Part shown: in pieces, positions 32,448 to 35,095 of the stretch
How the letters are laid out: each line of letters opens with the position of its first letter
Position numbering within the stretch: the stretch's first letter is position 1
Source of the DNA: an uncultured Dorea sp.
GTDB taxonomy: Bacteria > Bacillota > Clostridia > Lachnospirales > Lachnospiraceae
DNA length: 35,095 nt
Direction of reading: 5' to 3'
NCBI GenBank assembly: GCA_934295165.1
Contig: CAKRAT010000017.1
Location: forward strand, 1-35,095
The notes under the pieces: model-generated
The model's input: only the letters and a program-made list of their open reading frames with translations
The model's database searches: none
Told to the model about the DNA's origin: nothing
Program-made: the position numbers and the translations under genes

Positions 32448-33467
32448 TTACTTCTTCCAGACACACTCTCTGGTAATCTCATCCAGACTCGTCACTCCGC
32501 ACATTTTCATCGTGTCTTCCAATTCGGTTCCTATCTTGTCTATGTAAGATTTCACTCCTTCTTCCGCACCTCCGTAAACAGCTGTTACAAACGGTCTTGC
32601 AATAATCACCGCATCAGCACCCAGTGCCAGAGCCTTGAATACATCCACACCACTTCTGATCCCGCCGTCCACAAAAATCTTCATAGAATCCCCCACTGCA
32701 AGGGCAATCTCTTCTAATACTTCCGCAGTTGCCGGGCACTGATCCAGTACACGGCCGCCATGATTCGATACTACAATTGCCGACGCCCCTGCTGCTTTTG
32801 CTTTCAAGCCTCCTCTGACCGTCATAACCCCTTTTACAATGAAAGGTGTTCCTGCCATTTTTACAATCTCTCCGAGTTCTTCTACCGTCTTACTTCCTGC
32901 CGGCGGCTCCATATTTTTCAGGAATGGAAGTCCTGCTGCATCAATATCCATTGCCACCGCGAATGCCTTTGATTCATGAACCATCTTCATCTTCTCTGCA
33001 ACTGTATCTATATTCCATGGTTTTACAGTCGGAATTCCGATTCCATCTGTTTTTTTAATTGCTTTTGTTGCTGCTGCCATCACATTGCTGTCTACGCCAT
33101 CTCCCGTAAATGCCGCAATCCCATTTTCTGCACATGCTGACACCAGAATATCATTATATGCCACATCATCCAGGCAGTCTCCGTAATGTAATCCTACTGC
33201 CCCAACCGGTCCTGCAAAGACTGGATACCGAAACTTCTGACCAAATAGTTCCAGTGATGTGTCCACTGGTCTATTCTCCGCAATCGTATCCATCTGGACA
33301 CGGATTTCTTTCCATTTATCATAGTTGCGGATAGCCGTATCCCCGATTCCTTTGGCGCCTGGTCCCGGCATCTGATTCTTACATGCACGTCCGTTACACT
33401 CCGGACAGGCCTTACAGTAATTTCCAATGCGTGTTCTTGCATTTTCTATGCATTCTGAGTAATTCAT
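32448..33467 (-). CDS. FMN-dependent alpha-hydroxy-acid oxidizing protein with N-terminal Cys cluster
   Basis: 339 residues, TIM-barrel flavoprotein of the lactate oxidase/glycolate oxidase/IDI-2-like superfamily. Lys212 in FIVKGV, His236 and Arg239 in SNHGGRVLDQ (catalytic base and substrate Arg), and the phosphate-binding DGGIRSG are visible. The N-terminus has Cys18-x2-Cys21-x2-Cys24-x4-Cys29, absent from classical lactate oxidases, which could bind an iron-sulfur cluster or zinc. It oxidises a 2-hydroxy acid; lactate is a guess. It is the last gene of a three-gene group after a Cys-rich small protein (54-base gap). Confidence 0.85.
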   Translation of the reverse strand: MNYSECIENARTRIGNYCKACPECNGRACKNQMPGPGAKGIGDTAIRNYDKWKEIRVQMDTIAENRPVDTSLELFGQKFRYPVFAGPVGAVGLHYGDCLDDVAYNDILVSACAENGIAAFTGDGVDSNVMAAATKAIKKTDGIGIPTVKPWNIDTVAEKMKMVHESKAFAVAMDIDAAGLPFLKNMEPPAGSKTVEELGEIVKMAGTPFIVKGVMTVRGGLKAKAAGASAIVVSNHGGRVLDQCPATAEVLEEIALAVGDSMKIFVDGGIRSGVDVFKALALGADAVIIARPFVTAVYGGAEEGVKSYIDKIGTELEDTMKMCGVTSLDEITRECVWKK

Positions 33468-33521
33468 ATATTTTCTCCTTCGTTTTATATATTTTTATCT
33501 ATTTCTTCATCTTATGATCTT

Positions 33522-33902
33522 CTAACATCTTCCACAATTCCTGCAGGGATTACATCTTAATTTTTTTAATCGCGGACACCATTCCTGAATTTCCGGCAAT
33601 TCTTCCCCTGTTACCCACTGTTTCGTTCCATAATGATCCGAAACAGTAACTTTATCATTATCCCATTCAATATCCAGTGGATACAGTGTGATATGTTCAG
33701 GATTCATACAGCTCTGATGAAGTCTTGGCGAAAACAGTTCGTTTCCCCATGCGACTGACTGATCTATTGTTCGGATTCGAATGTGGGTCTCATTGAGATA
33801 CACAATTTCTGGTTCTGCCGTACAATAATAGCTTTCTGGTATTTCATTTTTGTAAATAGAAATAATTCCGATCGGAGTCTTAATCTTTTCAACATTTTTC
33901 AT
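33522..33902 (-). CDS. small protein of unknown function with C-terminal CxxCxxCxxC
   Basis: 126 residues, no signal peptide. The body (1-105) looks like a compact beta-rich domain with many aromatic residues. The end RLKKLRCNPCRNCGRC carries Cys117, Cys120, Cys123 and Cys126, with Cys109 nearby: four cysteines at steps of three as the last ten residues. This could hold an Fe-S cluster or zinc. It starts one base after the stop of the Gfo/Idh gene, so it is in the same transcript. I do not recognise the family. Confidence 0.7.
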   Translation of the reverse strand: MKNVEKIKTPIGIISIYKNEIPESYYCTAEPEIVYLNETHIRIRTIDQSVAWGNELFSPRLHQSCMNPEHITLYPLDIEWDNDKVTVSDHYGTKQWVTGEELPEIQEWCPRLKKLRCNPCRNCGRC

Positions 33903-33903
33903 C

Positions 33904-34887
33904 TTAGTATCCGATCTCCTTCAAAATCCGATCAACAATCCTTGCATTTTTCACCGAAAATTCTTCCGTCACCGCCGGCATTTCTCCTTCTGTGATACAT
34001 CTTCCAAACTGCTCTGCTTCCAGGCGGTAATTCTGCGGAACTTCTATCGTCTTTACTTCTTCCCTTCCATCAGCCGTACAAATCGTATAACTTAATTCAC
34101 CGTCACCATTGAAAGCAAATCTGGTTCCCGTAATGCTTCCTTTTGTTCCATCTATCTCCAGACGGTCCAGACGTCTGTCTTGCTCTGTTGCAAGTGTCAT
34201 ACCACAGGTAAATGCTGCTTTCTTTCCGCCTGCAAATTCCATGACCACAGATGTCAGCTTATCAACCTTTTCTTCCGAAAAGACTGCCGAAGCCTTGATG
34301 TTCTTCGGTTCTTCATCCATCATTGCCAATGTCAGACTCGTACTGTATACTCCCAGATCATAGGTACATCCGCCAAGTGTCTCACGTCTCATCCGGATAT
34401 TTTCTTTCTTATAATCTGAAGTAATGAATGCCGAATCTATGTAACGGACTTCTCCTATCGTCCCTTCTTCTATCTCTTTTCTGATTGCAGTGATATAAGG
34501 ACTATGCAGATATGCAAAAGCTTCCATAAGATATACGTGATTCTCTTTCGCTGTATCAAATAATTCTTTTACCTGTTGTTCACTTGGTGCAAGCGGTTTC
34601 TCACACAGTACATGTTTACCACTTTGCATGGCTTTCACTGCCCATTCGTAATGCAAAGTGTTCGGCAGTGCAATGTATACTGCTTCCACTTCCGGATCGT
34701 CTAACAGTTCTTTATAACTTCCATAAACTTTTTCGAATCCAAACGCTTCTTTGAATTGTTCTGCTTTGTCTATGTTTCTTCCGGCAATTGCACATAATTC
34801 ACAGTTGTCTGCCTGCTGCATTCCGGGGATGGTGCAGCTTCTGGCTATTCCTGCAGTTCCTATGACGCCCCATTTGATTTTTTTCAT
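33904..34887 (-). CDS. Gfo/Idh/MocA family oxidoreductase
   Basis: 327 residues. N-terminal Rossmann domain with GVIGTAGIA (7-15) and the family motif CEKPLA (Glu96-Lys97-Pro98, Lys catalytic). The C-terminal domain (~125-325) contains GGCTYDLGVYSTSL with the conserved Asp and Tyr. NAD(P)-dependent dehydrogenase of sugars, inositols or dihydrodiols; substrate not known. Weak ribosome site (GAGGC). It is first in a group with the Cys-rich protein and the hydroxy-acid oxidase. An extended -10 TGCTAAAAT lies upstream near 34923-34931. Confidence 0.9.
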   Translation of the reverse strand: MKKIKWGVIGTAGIARSCTIPGMQQADNCELCAIAGRNIDKAEQFKEAFGFEKVYGSYKELLDDPEVEAVYIALPNTLHYEWAVKAMQSGKHVLCEKPLAPSEQQVKELFDTAKENHVYLMEAFAYLHSPYITAIRKEIEEGTIGEVRYIDSAFITSDYKKENIRMRRETLGGCTYDLGVYSTSLTLAMMDEEPKNIKASAVFSEEKVDKLTSVVMEFAGGKKAAFTCGMTLATEQDRRLDRLEIDGTKGSITGTRFAFNGDGELSYTICTADGREEVKTIEVPQNYRLEAEQFGRCITEGEMPAVTEEFSVKNARIVDRILKEIGY

Positions 34888-35095
34888 TGTTTTTTACGCC
34901 TCACTTTGTGTATGATGGTTTTATTTTAGCACTTTTGAAATAATTATCCTACTATAAAGTGGTCGAATTCGACTACTTAAAAATCTAGCTTGCATAAAAG
35001 CTTTGTGCTGTACACAACGCCCCCGAGGATGTCAAGTCATTGCTACAAACTTTTTGACCTTTTTTCCTCGATTTTTCCAATAAAACCGTTGTTTG
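34888..35095. other. right-end region without a recognised gene
   Basis: Holds the likely promoter of the Gfo/Idh gene and a palindrome at 34958-34977. The last 100 bases, including GCCCCCGAGGATGTCAAGTC, show no gene or RNA that I recognise; the window may cut a feature here. Confidence 0.4.
34958..34977. promoter_or_regulatory. palindromic operator candidate upstream of the Gfo/Idh gene
   Basis: GTCGAATTCGAC (34962-34973) is a perfect 12-bp palindrome, extended to 20 bases by AGT/ACT with one mismatched step. It lies ~71 bases before the start codon and upstream of the suspected promoter. Confidence 0.5.

Overview
The window reads as chromosomal DNA of a low-to-mid GC, anaerobic, probably spore-forming Firmicute of the Clostridia, most likely a gut Lachnospiraceae (Dorea/Mediterraneibacter/Blautia-like). 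Clues are the ylmC-nrdR pair, a membrane pyrophosphatase, a single-cluster ferredoxin, an AGCS alanine carrier, an FMN alpha-hydroxy-acid oxidase, an arylsulfate sulfotransferase lipoprotein, strong AGGAGG-type ribosome sites and AT-rich spacers with sigma-A promoters. Family assignments are from motif recognition only; no search was run. No tRNA, rRNA, CRISPR, transposase or prophage gene was recognised.

Left end (1-3240): the first ~630 bases hold no convincing protein gene. They contain a roughly 546-nt multi-helix element closed by a perfect 13-bp end stem, with a second long-range helix, a 23-bp perfect helix, a 35-bp near-perfect helix and an apparent pseudoknot. It looks like a large ornate non-coding RNA. 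Next come two COG0523 (CobW/ZNG-type) metal GTPase genes on the minus strand. One has a DUF1980-like C-terminal domain and no CxCC motif; the other has a typical CxCC and an ~87-residue His/Asp metal-binding stretch. A Fur-superfamily-like palindrome lies between them.

Housekeeping block (3240-9640): membrane pyrophosphatase, tRNA pseudouridine synthase TruA, the ECF energy-coupling module (ecfT, ecfA2, ecfA1) and a cyclophilin, all on the minus strand. The ecf-truA group usually sits beside ribosomal-protein genes; here those genes are missing, and a second truA copy lies 12 kb away.

Middle (9640-22000): a secreted arylsulfotransferase, a C39-like papain-fold protein, and proC divergent from a GntR/FCD regulator with four TTGTATACAA-type operators between them. 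Then a TetR regulator, acylphosphatase, an HD-type ppGpp hydrolase, a YmfI-like SDR, exonuclease III, the second truA, nrdR, ylmC, a ferredoxin, carbamate kinase and a HAD phosphatase.

Right part (22000-35095): a variant dapB, thioredoxin, a LacX-type mutarotase, a Nudix hydrolase, an RluA/RluD-type pseudouridine synthase, an AGCS symporter, a RelA/SpoT synthetase-only protein, MATE divergent from LysR, a YczE/YyaS-type membrane protein, and a three-gene minus-strand group (Gfo/Idh/MocA oxidoreductase, Cys-rich small protein, alpha-hydroxy-acid oxidase with an N-terminal Cys cluster).

Most genes are single units with their own promoter and terminator. Clear coupling is seen in ecfA1-ecfA2-ecfT, proC/gntR, MATE/lysR and the terminal three-gene group. 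A small intergenic repeat family with a CTGCC-N3-GGCAG core occurs about five times, always in the same orientation.
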